Of a stretch of 64,000 nt of DNA, positions 8,231-16,475 are shown piece by piece. Position 1 is the stretch's first letter; each line of letters starts with the position of its first letter. Source of the stretch: Desulfatibacillum aliphaticivorans DSM 15576 (lineage in GTDB: Bacteria > Desulfobacterota > Desulfobacteria > Desulfobacterales > Desulfatibacillaceae); NCBI RefSeq assembly GCF_000429905.1, contig NZ_KE386982.1:1-64000 (forward strand), given 5' to 3'. The translations under genes and the position numbers were made by a program. The notes under the pieces were generated by a model. It had not been told where the DNA came from and did not search any database. It saw only the letters and a list, made by a program, of their open reading frames with translations.

Positions 8231-9679
8231 TCAGGCGCCTTTTTCCAATTCCGCAATGCGTTCCTTCTGGATGGCTTTCAGCTTGATCCAGAGTTCGTCC
8301 ACCTGGGCTTGCGTTTTTTCCAGGCCTTCGGAGTTGTCCACCAGAAGGTCGCAATATCCCTTTTTGTCGTCCACGTCCATCTGGGCGTTGATAATGCTTT
8401 GGGCAAGCTCTTCGCTGTTCCCGTCCCGCTCTATGAGGCGTTTCAACTGCGTATCCCTGGGAGCGTATACCATAAGCAGGTTATGGAACATGCCCTGCAT
8501 GTTGATTTCGATCAACAGGGGGATGACCACCTGGATGATGGCTTCCGGGTCCTGTGCCGTGTACTCCTCCACCAGCCTGAAGAACTCCTCGCCGATGCGG
8601 GGATGAGTGAAGCCTTCCAGCCTTTTGCGCTTCTCCATATCCGAGAACACGATTTCCCGCAGCTTGTCCCGGTCCAGGGTTTTATCCTCCTGCAGGACCT
8701 GTTCGCCGAAATAAGCCACGATGTCGTTGTATCCCTGGGTGCCTGGCTCCACAACCACCCGGCTCAGGACGTCAAAGTCTATGGTGAAGGCGCCTTTTTC
8801 CTCCAGCATTTTGGCTACCGTTGATTTGCCGGTGGCGATGCTGCCGGTGACTCCCAAAAGGAGGCGGCGTTTATTGCCCCGGAGAGCCGCGACCATGGCT
8901 TCCGCGCCGTAGGCGGCCGGAAAGGCGGCCGTGACGTCCGCTTCGGCGCCCGCGTAGCTGATGGGATACCGGATGCCCCGTTTATACAGGGATTCCAGGC
9001 CGGCCAGGGCTTTGTCCATGAGCCCTACGGGCAGGGCCATGACCAGTTCGTCGTCCTGGGCGTGTCCGTACCGGCGTTCCCCGTAGCAGGGGATGGTCAG
9101 CGACGGCTTGCCCGTGTTGTAGCAGCGGGCGATGGCGTCGGAGCAGGAGCTTTCTCCCACGCAGAAAAACTGCATGACCTCGTAGTCTTCAAACTGGAGC
9201 GCGTTGATCAGGAGCATCATTTGGGCCGGATTGGCGTAAATGAGCACGATGTCCGGTTCAAAGGGATTGTAAACCAGGGGCGCCATGATCACGGCTTCGT
9301 ATTTCCCCGTGGGAATGCGCGGGATGCCGTTTTCGTATTTTTTGCCGTCCGCCCGGGATTTTGCCCAGACGATGCTGCGGAAGGTGCCGTCGGTCATGAA
9401 TTCGGGCAGTTTCGCCAGGCCGATGATGGAGGGGCACATGACCGAGATGAACTCCTCCGCCGTGGCGCCCACGGTCCAGTCGAAATTGCGCACCAGGCTG
9501 GTGAGCTGGCACATGGTGGCTTTATGGCTCAACCTGCGCATGAAGGGGACTTTGTCGATATCCTCCTTGTTTTCCAGCATTTTAAACGCGACGGGAAAGG
9601 ACTTGAGGCGCATAAGCAATTCCATGCGCCGGATTACGGGCTCCCAATTTCTTGCAGCTTTCAGATCGTTAGTTTCCAT
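8231..9679 (-). CDS. DUF169 domain fused to dephospho-CoA kinase
   Basis: 482 residues. Roughly 1-265 match DUF169, a family of unknown function common in anaerobes and archaea (motifs CQLTSLVRNFDW, CVGESSCSDAIARCYNTGKP). Residues from about 270 form a complete dephospho-CoA kinase (CoaE), the last step of CoA synthesis: P-loop GVTGSIATGKST near 275-286, then DFDVLSR, THPRIGEEFF and a final helical region. The ATG at 9679 has AGGAG six bases upstream; the longer frame to 9727 would overlap the PHP gene. It ends a leftward cluster rich in acyl-CoA synthetases. CoaE is normally a stand-alone protein of about 200 residues, so the fusion is unusual. Confidence 0.85.
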   Translation of the reverse strand: METNDLKAARNWEPVIRRMELLMRLKSFPVAFKMLENKEDIDKVPFMRRLSHKATMCQLTSLVRNFDWTVGATAEEFISVMCPSIIGLAKLPEFMTDGTFRSIVWAKSRADGKKYENGIPRIPTGKYEAVIMAPLVYNPFEPDIVLIYANPAQMMLLINALQFEDYEVMQFFCVGESSCSDAIARCYNTGKPSLTIPCYGERRYGHAQDDELVMALPVGLMDKALAGLESLYKRGIRYPISYAGAEADVTAAFPAAYGAEAMVAALRGNKRRLLLGVTGSIATGKSTVAKMLEEKGAFTIDFDVLSRVVVEPGTQGYNDIVAYFGEQVLQEDKTLDRDKLREIVFSDMEKRKRLEGFTHPRIGEEFFRLVEEYTAQDPEAIIQVVIPLLIEINMQGMFHNLLMVYAPRDTQLKRLIERDGNSEELAQSIINAQMDVDDKKGYCDLLVDNSEGLEKTQAQVDELWIKLKAIQKERIAELEKGA

Positions 9680-9689
9680 TGCAGGTCTC

Positions 9690-10844
9690 CTAATCCCGAA
9701 ACCGGACCGGACGATAGCTTCCTGCATGCAGGGCTTGCACCAAGTCGGCCTCGCTGTTTATATTTACCGTGAATTCCGTGGCGTAGCAGCCGATGGTTCC
9801 CATCTCGTGGCAGTCGCTGCCGCCCGTGCCGGGCAGGCTGAGGGCGTCGGCCACTTTGGCTGCAAAACCGTTCTCATCAGGCGTTACCTTGCCGTTCAAT
9901 ACTTCAATGGCGTCCACGTGCTTGAACATTTCCCTTTGGGCGGCCTGCTCCACGCTCAGCCCCATTTGTTCGGCGCCGGTGATCAGAAAGCCCCGGAAAG
10001 GGTGGGCCATGACCATGAATCCTTCAGCCTCAATTACTTCGGCCCGCAAATCCGCAATCCTGATCACCCCTTTTATGTCGCGTTCCAGGCCGTAGACGAG
10101 AACGTCGCCCTGGTCGGTGATGACTTCGTTGCCCCGAAGGAGCAGGAAGCCGTGTTTGTCCCTTAAACGCTTTATATCATCCGATGTCCAAACATAGTTG
10201 TGATCCGTTACCACCATGCCGTGTACGCCAAGCTCCTTGGCTTCCCGGATAATCTCGTCAATAGGGGCCGAGGCGCAAGGGGAGGCCGGGGCCGTATGGA
10301 CGTGCAGGTCGATGACCATGCCTCCGCTTGGACGGGGCGCGTCCGCAAGGGGCGGCGTTTCCGGAGCGGGCTGGGGCGGCGCAGGAGCCTTCACTTGAAT
10401 GGATTGGGCGGCAGCCTTGGGCGGCGCCTGGTCCGGGCGCCACTCCGCAATAAAGGCTTCCAGGCTGAGCCCCGGGTCCAGGGCTGCGGCTTCCTGATAT
10501 TCAATGGCCATTTTGGCGTTTTTTGCGGCGTGCCCCATTTCTATTAGCAGATTGGCGAAATGGCGGCAAGCGCCCCGGCCGATCACCTTGGCGACCTGGG
10601 TCCTGAATCCCGGCTCCAGACGCATGCCCACGGCGGGCTGAAGCATGTCCAAAGCCCGGGGGCATTCCGGGGTGGTGTACCTGTGCCACTTGCCGGTGAT
10701 GGATAGAATTTCCAGGGCGCTCTGGCTGAACACCGCCGTCATTTCCACGCCGTACAGGTCGTCGTCCAACACGCCGAACACAGTCAGTTCATCGGGCGCG
10801 GTGCGATCCACGCTCATGGTTTTGTTGCGTAAATACTTTAGCAT
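9690..10844 (-). CDS. PHP-domain phosphoesterase with N-terminal DUF2889-like region
   Basis: 384 residues. The N-terminal 130 or so (VFGVLDDDLYGVEMTAVF, then ICHF-type Cys/His) resemble the DUF2889 protein encoded just upstream. An Ala/Pro-rich linker follows, then a PHP domain beginning MVIDLHVHTAPASPC with the HxH metal motif, later VVTDHN, MAHPF and GGSDCHEMG. PHP domains hydrolyse phosphoesters using metal ions; the substrate here is unknown. The ATG at 10844 has TAGGAGGAG upstream, so the frame to 10922 is rejected. Gaps of 13 bases to the upstream gene and 10 to the DUF169-CoaE gene imply one operon. Confidence 0.75.
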   Translation of the reverse strand: MLKYLRNKTMSVDRTAPDELTVFGVLDDDLYGVEMTAVFSQSALEILSITGKWHRYTTPECPRALDMLQPAVGMRLEPGFRTQVAKVIGRGACRHFANLLIEMGHAAKNAKMAIEYQEAAALDPGLSLEAFIAEWRPDQAPPKAAAQSIQVKAPAPPQPAPETPPLADAPRPSGGMVIDLHVHTAPASPCASAPIDEIIREAKELGVHGMVVTDHNYVWTSDDIKRLRDKHGFLLLRGNEVITDQGDVLVYGLERDIKGVIRIADLRAEVIEAEGFMVMAHPFRGFLITGAEQMGLSVEQAAQREMFKHVDAIEVLNGKVTPDENGFAAKVADALSLPGTGGSDCHEMGTIGCYATEFTVNINSEADLVQALHAGSYRPVRFRD

Positions 10845-10857
10845 CGCTCTTCTCCTC

Positions 10858-11361
10858 CTACCCTTCGTCCAGGGCGCCCCGGACCATGGAGGATTCCGGA
10901 GCGTACGCCGCGCATCGGCCAATAAGCCGGGTGTTGGCCTTGGCCATGCTTTGGAAGATTTCCGCAGGCAGGTCGTCTTCGTTGGGGGCCATGGCCGCCA
11001 TTTCCTTGGTGGAGCTTAAAATCACTCCGTGGCAGGCCTCCTCCACCATGAACAAAAGTTGACTGTCGGCCGCCTCCTCGCCCACAAGACCCTTGAAAAT
11101 CTTCGCCATGCCGGGGCCCACGCGGATTCCGGCCAGTTGGGGCAGCAGGGGGATTGTGCGATGCTCCGCCGGATCGTAACAGCGCTCGATAGCGCCTTCC
11201 ACCTTCTTGATTTCCATGTCCGGCAATTGCACTTCCACGGTGACGCGCATTTCACAAAACATGTCGTTCAAACGGCAAACGGTGCGCAACAGATTGCCCC
11301 CGGCCGCTTCCACGCTGGTGCATCGCGACCGGGAAAACTTGAATCGTTTGGGATTGGCCAT
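10858..11361 (-). CDS. DUF2889 domain protein
   Basis: 167 residues, starting MANPKRFKFSRSR, with conserved stretches RTVCRLNDMFCEMRVTVEVQLPDMEI and CHGVILSSTKEM that recall DUF2889. Function unknown. The N-terminal part of the next gene's product looks like a distant copy. Start supported by AAGGAAG upstream. A long perfect inverted repeat lies immediately upstream and separates it from the acyl-CoA synthetase pair. Confidence 0.65.
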   Translation of the reverse strand: MANPKRFKFSRSRCTSVEAAGGNLLRTVCRLNDMFCEMRVTVEVQLPDMEIKKVEGAIERCYDPAEHRTIPLLPQLAGIRVGPGMAKIFKGLVGEEAADSQLLFMVEEACHGVILSSTKEMAAMAPNEDDLPAEIFQSMAKANTRLIGRCAAYAPESSMVRGALDEG

Positions 11362-11389
11362 ATAGCTTTTCTTCCTTTCACCTTCTTCT

Positions 11390-11462
11390 ATGGGGTCAAG
11401 TCTACGTTTGACGTTTGAGCGCGAATTTCAGTCTCAAACGTCAAACGTAGACTTGACCCCAT
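11390..11462. repeat. Perfect 30-bp inverted repeat, 13-base loop
   Basis: The arms ATGGGGTCAAGTCTACG... (11390-11419) and ...CGTAGACTTGACCCCAT (11433-11462) are perfectly complementary over 30 bp. A single arm recurs at 6728-6755. The structure would form a very stable cruciform or RNA hairpin between the synthetase genes and the DUF2889 gene. The type is known as a RAYT-associated or REP-like repeat. Confidence 0.85.
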
Positions 11463-11476
11463 TTCGTTTTCCCCGA

Positions 11477-13027
11477 TCAACCTAAATATTTATCCAGGTT
11501 CTTTTTCAGTTCCTTTTTCACCACCTTGCCGATGAGCGAACGGGGCACGTCGTCGGTCACGATGAATTTTCTGGGCCGTTTGTAGTCGGCGAGGTGCTTT
11601 TTGCAATGGGCTTTCAGCGCCTCTATGTCCAGGTCCACGCCGGGTTCGGGAATCACAAAGGCCACGCCGATCTCCCCCCAGACCTCGTCGGGAGTTTCCA
11701 TGACGGCGGATGTGTTGACCCCCGGATAGGCGTTGAGAAAAGCCTCGATTTCCTGGGGATACACGTTGTAGCCGCCGCTGATGTACATTTCCTTGATGCG
11801 GCCCATGAAAATCAGGTATCCCTGGTCGTCCAGCCTGCCCAGGTCGCCGGTGGCCATCCATCCGTCGCCCATGAAGACGTTTTTGTCGTCCTCCGGGTCC
11901 ATGTAGCCGTTGATGACGCTGTCTCCGCGCACGAACATCTCCCCCACTTCGCCCACGGGCAGGTCGGCGCCGTGAAGGTCCACGATTTTCATTTCAAAGC
12001 CGGGAGCGGGCTTGCCCTCGGTTTTTTCGGCGCGTTCCGGCGGATCGTCAGGCGTGGTGAAGGTGAAGAAACCCGCGGTTTCGCTCATGCCAAAGGAGGC
12101 CACAATACTGCCGTTGGGAAAGGCCTGGGAAACCTGCTGGACCAATTCCTGGGAGGACGGCTCTCCGGAGAGCACAGCCAGGCGAACCGAGGACAGGTCG
12201 TGGGCGGTCACGTCGGCGTTTTTGAAGATCAGCCGATACATAGTGGGCACGCCGCCAAAGTAGGAAATTCCGTATTTTTCAATGGCCGCCAGGGTCTCCA
12301 TGGGGTCGAACTTGGGCATGAGAATTCCGGTGGCGCCGGCGTAAAACTGGGCGGCCAAAAGATCATGGGTTCCGGCCACGTGGCTGGTGGGCATGTTGCA
12401 CAAAACCTTGTCCGTGTGCAGGATGCCCCACATGTCCGTGGTGGCCTTGGATATGGCCCAGGAGTTTTTGTGGCTGATGACCGCGCCCTTGGGCCTGCCC
12501 GTGGTGCCGCTGGTAAAGATGATGATGTACGGGTCTTCGTCCGCCGGGTGGAATTCCTCCGGGACGGGCTTGGCGTCCCCCTCCAGAAGTTTTTCGTAGG
12601 GCAGGGCGCCGGGTTTGTCCAGGACTCCCATATAGTAGAAAATCCGTTCAAATTCATACAAGGAGGCTAATTGCTCCACTTCGGCCTTGATTTCCTCCGG
12701 AAAGGCCAAAGTCGCCAGGATTCTCGGCTTGGTGCGTTCGCACAGGGCCTGCATCTCTCCCGCCTTGAACCGGGGATCCAAAGGAACCACCACCATTCCG
12801 ATGCGGCCGGCGGCCATAAACAAGGTGGAAAAGGCCGGAGACTGAGGAAGCAGGGTGGCGATTTTGTCGCCGGGCTTCATGCCCATGTTGAGAAGCGCGT
12901 TGGCCGCCTGGTCGATTTGGCGGTCGAATTCCCCATAGGTTACGGGCTGCTCGAAAAAATAATAGGCGATATGGTCGGGCCGCTCCTGGGCGTGCTGTTT
13001 GATGATATTGGGAAAAGGTCCGGTCAT
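11477..13027 (-). CDS. Acyl-CoA synthetase (AMP-forming), class I adenylate-forming enzyme
   Basis: 516 residues. The phosphate-binding loop FTSGTTGRPKG (about 170-180), the SFGMSETAG motif, MATGDLGRLDDQGY and the C-terminal Lys region RSLIGKVVKKEL place it in the ANL superfamily. It should activate a carboxylic acid to its CoA thioester via an acyl-AMP. Chain length cannot be read from sequence. Start at 13027 has AAGGAGGGA upstream. It lies 26 bases after a second synthetase gene, and both probably answer to the TetR operators at 14744-14786. Confidence 0.88.
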   Translation of the reverse strand: MTGPFPNIIKQHAQERPDHIAYYFFEQPVTYGEFDRQIDQAANALLNMGMKPGDKIATLLPQSPAFSTLFMAAGRIGMVVVPLDPRFKAGEMQALCERTKPRILATLAFPEEIKAEVEQLASLYEFERIFYYMGVLDKPGALPYEKLLEGDAKPVPEEFHPADEDPYIIIFTSGTTGRPKGAVISHKNSWAISKATTDMWGILHTDKVLCNMPTSHVAGTHDLLAAQFYAGATGILMPKFDPMETLAAIEKYGISYFGGVPTMYRLIFKNADVTAHDLSSVRLAVLSGEPSSQELVQQVSQAFPNGSIVASFGMSETAGFFTFTTPDDPPERAEKTEGKPAPGFEMKIVDLHGADLPVGEVGEMFVRGDSVINGYMDPEDDKNVFMGDGWMATGDLGRLDDQGYLIFMGRIKEMYISGGYNVYPQEIEAFLNAYPGVNTSAVMETPDEVWGEIGVAFVIPEPGVDLDIEALKAHCKKHLADYKRPRKFIVTDDVPRSLIGKVVKKELKKNLDKYLG

Positions 13028-13053
13028 GAGTCTATCCCTCCTTAGCTCGCAGG

Positions 13054-14700
13054 TTATTGGGAATCGCGTTCGCGCAGCATGCGGCGCAGCAGCTTTCCGC
13101 TTTGATTCTTGGGCAGTTCGTCAATGAATTCCACCATCTTGGGCGCCTTGTAAGCGGCCATTTTTTCCTTGCAAAAATCCAGGATGTCCTGCTCGCTCGC
13201 CTGGACGTTGGGCTTGGGCACGATAAAGGCCTTGACGGTTTCGCCCCGGTAGTCGTCGGGAACGCCGATCACGGCCGCTTCCAGGACGGCTGGGTGCTGG
13301 TAGAGATAGTTTTCCACCTCCGCCGGAGCGATGTTGTAGCCGGAAGCCACAATCAGGTCCTTGATGCGCTCCACAAAAAAGAGGAACCCGTCCTCGTCCA
13401 TGTACCCCGCGTCCCCCGTGTACCACCAGCCGTCCGACGTGAAGAGCTTGTCCGTCTCCTCCTGGTTTTGCCAGTACCCTTGGACAATGCCCTCGCCCCG
13501 CAGGACGAATTCCCCGACAACGCCCCGGGGTACGATCTTTCCGTTTTCGTCCACCACCTTGACCTCGCCGGTGCATACGCCCAGGGCGCCGCAGCCCGGC
13601 TTCTTTTTGTTCACCATCTCCACTATGCCGGGGCCGCAGGCCGTGGATTCGGTGCAGCCGTATCCGGCGTAAAGATAGGTTCCCACTTTCTGCTGCCATT
13701 CATCCTGCAAGGCAGGCGGCACCGGCGCTCCGCTGGCCAGGGTGTGCTTCAGGCTGGAAAGGTCGAACTTGGCAAAGGACGGATGGTTCAGCAGGCCGAT
13801 ATAGGCCGTGGGCGGAGCAAATCCGAAGGTCAGCTTGAAACGCTGGATCAGGTCCAGCATGTCTTCCGGATCGAACATGGGGATGGCCGCGCAGGTCGCC
13901 TTGGCCATGACCGCCGGAAAAAGAATCAGGGTCTGGCCGGCCACATGAAAGAGCGGAAACAGCATATAAAGCCGGTCCGTATCGTCCATGTCGATGAGAT
14001 CCACCAATAGCCCGGCGGCGTGATTGTAATTGCAATGGGTGATCATGGCGCCTTTGGGAAAGCCCGTGGTGCCCGACGTATACAACAGGCAGGCCAGATC
14101 GTTTTCCGGGTCGATTTCCGGCAGGGGAACCGGACCCTGGTCCGAGGCAATGATCTCCATGAAATCCACCGCGCCATCCACCTCCTGCTTGGGCATGGCC
14201 AACAAGGGCGGAACCTTGGCCGTGGGCTCGCTGAAATCCGTTGCATGCACGGTCGCCGCCGCGAGCATGCCCAAATCCTTTGCAACCGGCAGGACCATGG
14301 GCGCCAATATGTCCAGGCAGAAAATCGCCTTGGCCCCGGATTGTTCGCAGATATACCGGATTTCCTGGTCCTTGAGCATGACGTTAAAAGGCACCATGGT
14401 GCAGCCCGCCTTTAGGATGCCGTAAATGACCATGACATGCTGCGTGCAATTGGGAAGCATGGTGGCGACTTTATCGCCTTTGCCCAGGCCCAGAGATGCC
14501 AGCCAGGCCGCAATGCGGTCGCTGCACTGGTCCAACTCCTTATAGGACGTGGTTTTGTGCAGGAAAATCAAAGCGTCCTTTTCGGGCTGCTCCCTGGCTG
14601 CCTGGCGCAGGAAATCAAAAACCGGGGTTTTAGCGGTATCCTTCGGGGGAACGGCGCCCCAAGAGGGGTCGAATTTTTGGTGAGATAATGCTTCGGCCAT
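13054..14700 (-). CDS. Long-chain-type acyl-CoA synthetase (AMP-forming)
   Basis: 548 residues. ANL signatures: LLYTSGTTGFPKGAM (about 205-219), GYGCTESTA, YTGDAGYMDEDGF and the C-terminal NQSGKLLRRML with the catalytic Lys. The likely role is activation of a fatty or other carboxylic acid for beta-oxidation. Start at 14700 is strongly supported by AGGAGGTTACA. Two palindromic operators lie 44-86 bases upstream, and a TetR gene is next on the same strand. Confidence 0.88.
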   Translation of the reverse strand: MAEALSHQKFDPSWGAVPPKDTAKTPVFDFLRQAAREQPEKDALIFLHKTTSYKELDQCSDRIAAWLASLGLGKGDKVATMLPNCTQHVMVIYGILKAGCTMVPFNVMLKDQEIRYICEQSGAKAIFCLDILAPMVLPVAKDLGMLAAATVHATDFSEPTAKVPPLLAMPKQEVDGAVDFMEIIASDQGPVPLPEIDPENDLACLLYTSGTTGFPKGAMITHCNYNHAAGLLVDLIDMDDTDRLYMLFPLFHVAGQTLILFPAVMAKATCAAIPMFDPEDMLDLIQRFKLTFGFAPPTAYIGLLNHPSFAKFDLSSLKHTLASGAPVPPALQDEWQQKVGTYLYAGYGCTESTACGPGIVEMVNKKKPGCGALGVCTGEVKVVDENGKIVPRGVVGEFVLRGEGIVQGYWQNQEETDKLFTSDGWWYTGDAGYMDEDGFLFFVERIKDLIVASGYNIAPAEVENYLYQHPAVLEAAVIGVPDDYRGETVKAFIVPKPNVQASEQDILDFCKEKMAAYKAPKMVEFIDELPKNQSGKLLRRMLRERDSQ

Positions 14701-14743
14701 TGTAACCTCCTGGCGAAAAAAAGTGCGGTGCTCCGGGGGAAAG

Positions 14744-14786
14744 TAAAACGATGTTTTATCTATGGCGAATGTAAAACAATGTTTTC
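14744..14786 (-). promoter_or_regulatory. Two TetR-type operators upstream of the acyl-CoA synthetase pair
   Basis: TAAAACGATGTTTTA (14744-14758, a perfect 6-3-6 palindrome) and TAAAACAATGTTTTC (14772-14786) have centres 28 bp apart. The same motif occurs before the adjacent TetR gene at 15526-15540. This spacing on one promoter suggests repression in the absence of an acyl-CoA ligand. Confidence 0.7.
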
Positions 14787-14874
14787 TCTTCTGTCAATAA
14801 AAAAATACTGCACACCCCGCTGGATTAAGAGGCGCTCTATATGCAAATATCTAAAATAAAAAGATAAAAAAGGA

Positions 14875-15492
14875 CTATGGCTGCGAGGGTGCGGAAATGG
14901 TCTTCCAAAACAGGGGAAAAAAGAACTGCATGGCCTCCACCAGCTTCCATTGCTGGCCCCGGTAATACCAGATGGTGACTTCGCGCTGCATGTGCATGAA
15001 GTAAAGGCCGGTGATCTGGGCGTCGTCCACGTTGGGGTCCAGGTCGCCCCTTTCCCTGCCCACTTTGATGATTTGGCGCAGCAGTTCATGGATGTCGTAC
15101 CGGGCGTAGGATTCCCGTTGCATCCAGGTCCGGGTGGGGACCGTGATGAAAAAGGTGATGGCCAGTTCCGGGTTCCGGTCGTAATAATCCAGGGCCACCC
15201 AAAAAGCCTTGTAAAACCGGTCTTTTGTATCTTTTACGCCCTGGCCGTGCATGGCCGTGAGGATTTTAAGCTCCCCGATTTTTTCTTCCAGAACGTCCAG
15301 GAGCAAATCTTCTTTGGAGTGAAAATACTTGTACATGGTTCGGGTGCTGACGCCCGAGGCATGGCTGATTTTTCGGATGTTAACTTGGTGAAAGTCGTTT
15401 TGGGCGAAAAAGTTCAGGACAATGGGGTACAGGCGGTCTTTGATTTTTTGCGGAACCGGGGGTTTTTTTTCGTCCTGCTTTTCTGGGGCCAT
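14875..15492 (-). CDS. TetR family transcriptional regulator
   Basis: 205 residues from the ATG at 15492. The N-terminal HTH reads VNIRKISHASGVSTRTMYKYFHSKEDLLL, typical of TetR; the helical C-terminal domain (YDRNPELAITFFITVPTRTW) would bind the effector. It probably senses an acyl-CoA and represses itself and the two synthetase genes, since the same palindrome precedes both transcription units. The extended frame to 15642 would place its operator inside the coding region, a reason to prefer 15492. Confidence 0.85.
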   Translation of the reverse strand: MAPEKQDEKKPPVPQKIKDRLYPIVLNFFAQNDFHQVNIRKISHASGVSTRTMYKYFHSKEDLLLDVLEEKIGELKILTAMHGQGVKDTKDRFYKAFWVALDYYDRNPELAITFFITVPTRTWMQRESYARYDIHELLRQIIKVGRERGDLDPNVDDAQITGLYFMHMQREVTIWYYRGQQWKLVEAMQFFFPLFWKTISAPSQP

Positions 15493-15525
15493 GGTTATTT
15501 TCCGGCTAATGGGTTTACGCTTAAG

Positions 15526-15540
15526 TAAAACATTGTTTTT
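15526..15540 (-). promoter_or_regulatory. TetR-type operator, autoregulatory copy
   Basis: TAAAACATTGTTTTT, third copy of the TAAAAC-N3-GTTTTA palindrome, 34 bases upstream of the TetR start codon. Confidence 0.65.
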
Positions 15541-15677
15541 TATAATAGAGGCCTCAAAGCCCAGTGTCAAGGCAAATTCCGCTTGGCTTTTTCGTCGCAG
15601 ACAGACATATGGGGCGGCGGCCTCTATGAACCTGTCCAACAAGCCGAACAGGAGGGTCAGGGAATCGAAGGGAGGGA

Positions 15678-16475
15678 TTATTTTTGTGTATGGGAAGGCA
15701 AAAAGTTTTTGAGAAAGCCTACAAGCGCTGTTAACTCTTCACACTCATCCAGGTTGTCAGGAATCCATTTTTGATCTTCTATGGAAGCGTTCAAAGGCTT
15801 CCCCGGCTTCAACAATGCCGCGGCGGCGGACAAACGGGCTTTTAGGGGGCCGCTTGGCTTACGAAACTCCTTAAAGTCTTTTCCCTCTGGCGCTCCTTCT
15901 TTTTCACGCCATGATTGCACATATTGTTCCGCGTGCTTTGACAACTCAGGAAAGCGCAACTCAGAAAGAGGCATCAGCACATCCTCTATAGTCCCTTGCC
16001 TCCCGTCTCCAGGAAAGGAAAATATTCCGGAGCGCAACTCATCTGCATTGGCGACCTCCTCCAGATTGGCAGGTACGGGATACCCTGCTTCTCTTATCAT
16101 CGGGGCAAATTCAGCAAATCTTTCCTTTGGAGTTTTGTCATCCGCATCCAAGATGATCGCCAAGGAGTCGGGCTTCCACTTCAAACGCAGAAAGGCCTCC
16201 ATGTCCGCTTCCAAAGTTTCCCTGACTTTCGAGAGGCCTTGGGCGTTTCGAATTGCAATCAGTTTTGCGTCGCAATGAAGAATCGCCGGGGCTGGTACAG
16301 CTTTACGTTCTATGTTGTCATCCACGGGCCACTTAAACTGGTTGAGCCAGTTTTGAGCCGGTTCAGGGAGATTGCTTTTTTTACGGACGATGCCATACCC
16401 AAATGCCTTAAGGATTTGAGCCAGGAACACGACATCCAAAACGCCTTCGGCGATCATGTAGGAATATCCGCTCAT
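15678..16475 (-). CDS. TOPRIM-type DUF3226-like nuclease partner of the ATPase
   Basis: 265 residues. The N-terminus (YMIAEGVLDVVFL, Glu10) and LAIILDADD (Asp110, Asp112) fit the acidic residues of a TOPRIM fold as in DUF3226/DUF4435 proteins. Its start overlaps the end of the upstream ATPase gene by four bases (ATGA), so the two products are made together. ATPase-TOPRIM pairs of this outline are known in OLD-like and PARIS (AriA/AriB) anti-phage systems; assignment here is by architecture, not by a database match. Codon use is less GC-biased than in neighbours, which suits horizontal transfer. Confidence 0.65.
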   Translation of the reverse strand: MSGYSYMIAEGVLDVVFLAQILKAFGYGIVRKKSNLPEPAQNWLNQFKWPVDDNIERKAVPAPAILHCDAKLIAIRNAQGLSKVRETLEADMEAFLRLKWKPDSLAIILDADDKTPKERFAEFAPMIREAGYPVPANLEEVANADELRSGIFSFPGDGRQGTIEDVLMPLSELRFPELSKHAEQYVQSWREKEGAPEGKDFKEFRKPSGPLKARLSAAAALLKPGKPLNASIEDQKWIPDNLDECEELTALVGFLKNFLPSHTQK

